Virus record (IMG/VR): IMGVR_UViG_3300025168_000132
Span: 1 to 49,853 of that record
Direction: 5' to 3' (one strand)
DNA length: 49,853 bases
Source of the DNA: a virus
Within the stretch, counting starts at the first letter, position 1; each line of letters opens with the position of its first letter. The translations under genes and the position numbers were made by a program. Below, piece after piece: positions 49,512 to 49,853 of this stretch. The notes beneath the pieces are model-generated. The model was given only the letters and a program-made list of their open reading frames with translations. It was not told where the DNA came from and made no database searches.

Positions 49512-49595
49512 TCATTCTCCTGAAAATGCTTCGACAAAAGTAATGAAAAGAAAAACGTAAACCGTCCCTGTCAGTGTTGCTAGCAGAAATTCCAT
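49512..49595 (-). CDS. tiny membrane peptide (27 aa)
   Basis: Read from the gap. ATG 49595 lies right after an AAGGGGAGGGGCAGGGA leader, a very strong ribosome site. The product is one hydrophobic helix, LLATLTGTVYVFLFITFVEAF, with a short polar end. The stop overlaps the leader ATG of the next gene. Possibly a membrane regulator or a translational coupling peptide. Confidence 0.5.
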   Translation of the reverse strand: MEFLLATLTGTVYVFLFITFVEAFSGE

Positions 49596-49610
49596 TCCCT
49601 GCCCCTCCCC

Positions 49611-49853
49611 TTATCTGATTGGTTCTAGTTTCAGTGAAGTAAGACCTTCAATCGCGTCTTCAAACCAGTCCAGGTCAACGGTGTTCGTATCAATCTGAAA
49701 GCCGAGTTCATAGTTGTCCGCGAACATCGTCAAGTCTGCATCTTCCTCAATGAAATACAACAATCTCGGTTCGCCATCCCTGTCTTGCTGAGTGAATGGC
49801 AGGTCTACGGTATCGGTCCCGATGAAACCCTTGAAACTGTATGAACTAAAATC
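49611..49853 (-). CDS. partial hypothetical protein, cut by window edge
   Basis: The reading frame runs open from the right edge to TAA 49611, giving at least 80 residues. It is acidic (EDADLTMFADNYELGFQID, WFEDAIEGLTSLKLEPIR) and looks well folded, but the family is not recognised and its start lies outside the window. Confidence 0.55.
   Translation of the reverse strand, partial: DFSSYSFKGFIGTDTVDLPFTQQDRDGEPRLLYFIEEDADLTMFADNYELGFQIDTNTVDLDWFEDAIEGLTSLKLEPIR

Noticed and set aside
1-49853. tRNA genes
   Set aside because: No convincing cloverleaf with a T-loop GTTCGA-type motif and paired arms was seen by eye. A tRNAscan run would settle this.

Overview
The window is phage DNA with almost no non-coding space. 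No bacterial housekeeping gene, rRNA or tRNA was seen. The virion module has a portal, an HK97-type coat candidate, a terminase, a P22-like adaptor and tail hub, and several very large glutamine-rich or polyvalent internal proteins. There is no tape-measure, sheath, tube or baseplate gene. This points to a short-tailed (podovirus-like) tailed phage. The best host hint is the small protein at 4540-4764, which resembles the DUF1580 HTH family known mainly from Planctomycetota. The host assignment is an inference.

Layout. (1) 62-4764, minus strand: four likely virion or accessory proteins (two short paralogue-like membrane proteins, a QQAGP-repeat protein and a Tyr/Gly/Pro-rich protein), then a PD-(D/E)XK-like nuclease with a zinc ribbon and the DUF1580-like protein. 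A hairpin terminator at 3633-3672 separates the two halves. (2) 4765-4905: divergent intergenic region, the likely promoter site for both arms. (3) 4906-37656, plus strand: the structural and packaging arm. Order: scaffold-like protein, coat protein, decoration-like protein, strong terminator, methyltransferase-like protein, small and large terminase, portal, small beta-rich virion proteins, a membrane-anchored coiled coil, head-tail adaptor, a hub encoded as two coupled ORFs, an ADP-ribosyltransferase-like protein, an HExxH metallopeptidase-like protein, a LamG-domain fibre, two Q-rich internal proteins, an 880-residue protein ending in an annexin-like repeat, and a 1334-residue ejection-type protein. 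(4) 37653-44910, minus strand: a beta-rich protein, a two-helix holin-like protein, a secreted CxxCxGxG protein, an SSB-like OB-fold protein, a papain-family cysteine peptidase, small membrane and zinc proteins, a metallophosphoesterase, a RuvC-like resolvase and a replication-associated protein. (5) After a very strong terminator at 44929-44980: a Sak3-type annealing protein, a YqaJ exonuclease, a serine recombinase, a secreted repeat protein, an HTH protein and several tiny overlapping genes. The last CDS runs off the right edge.

How it works together. The plus arm builds and packages the virion and supplies proteins that probably enter the cell with the DNA. The minus arms supply recombination, resolution and probably lysis. 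No polymerase, primase, helicase or classical peptidoglycan hydrolase was recognised, so replication genes probably lie outside the window. The most unusual elements are the holin-like gene close to a complete papain-like peptidase instead of a normal endolysin, the annexin-like repeat in a virion protein, and the adjacent ART-like and zincin-like virion genes. At least eight small genes shorter than 60 codons were recovered by reading the minus-strand gaps.
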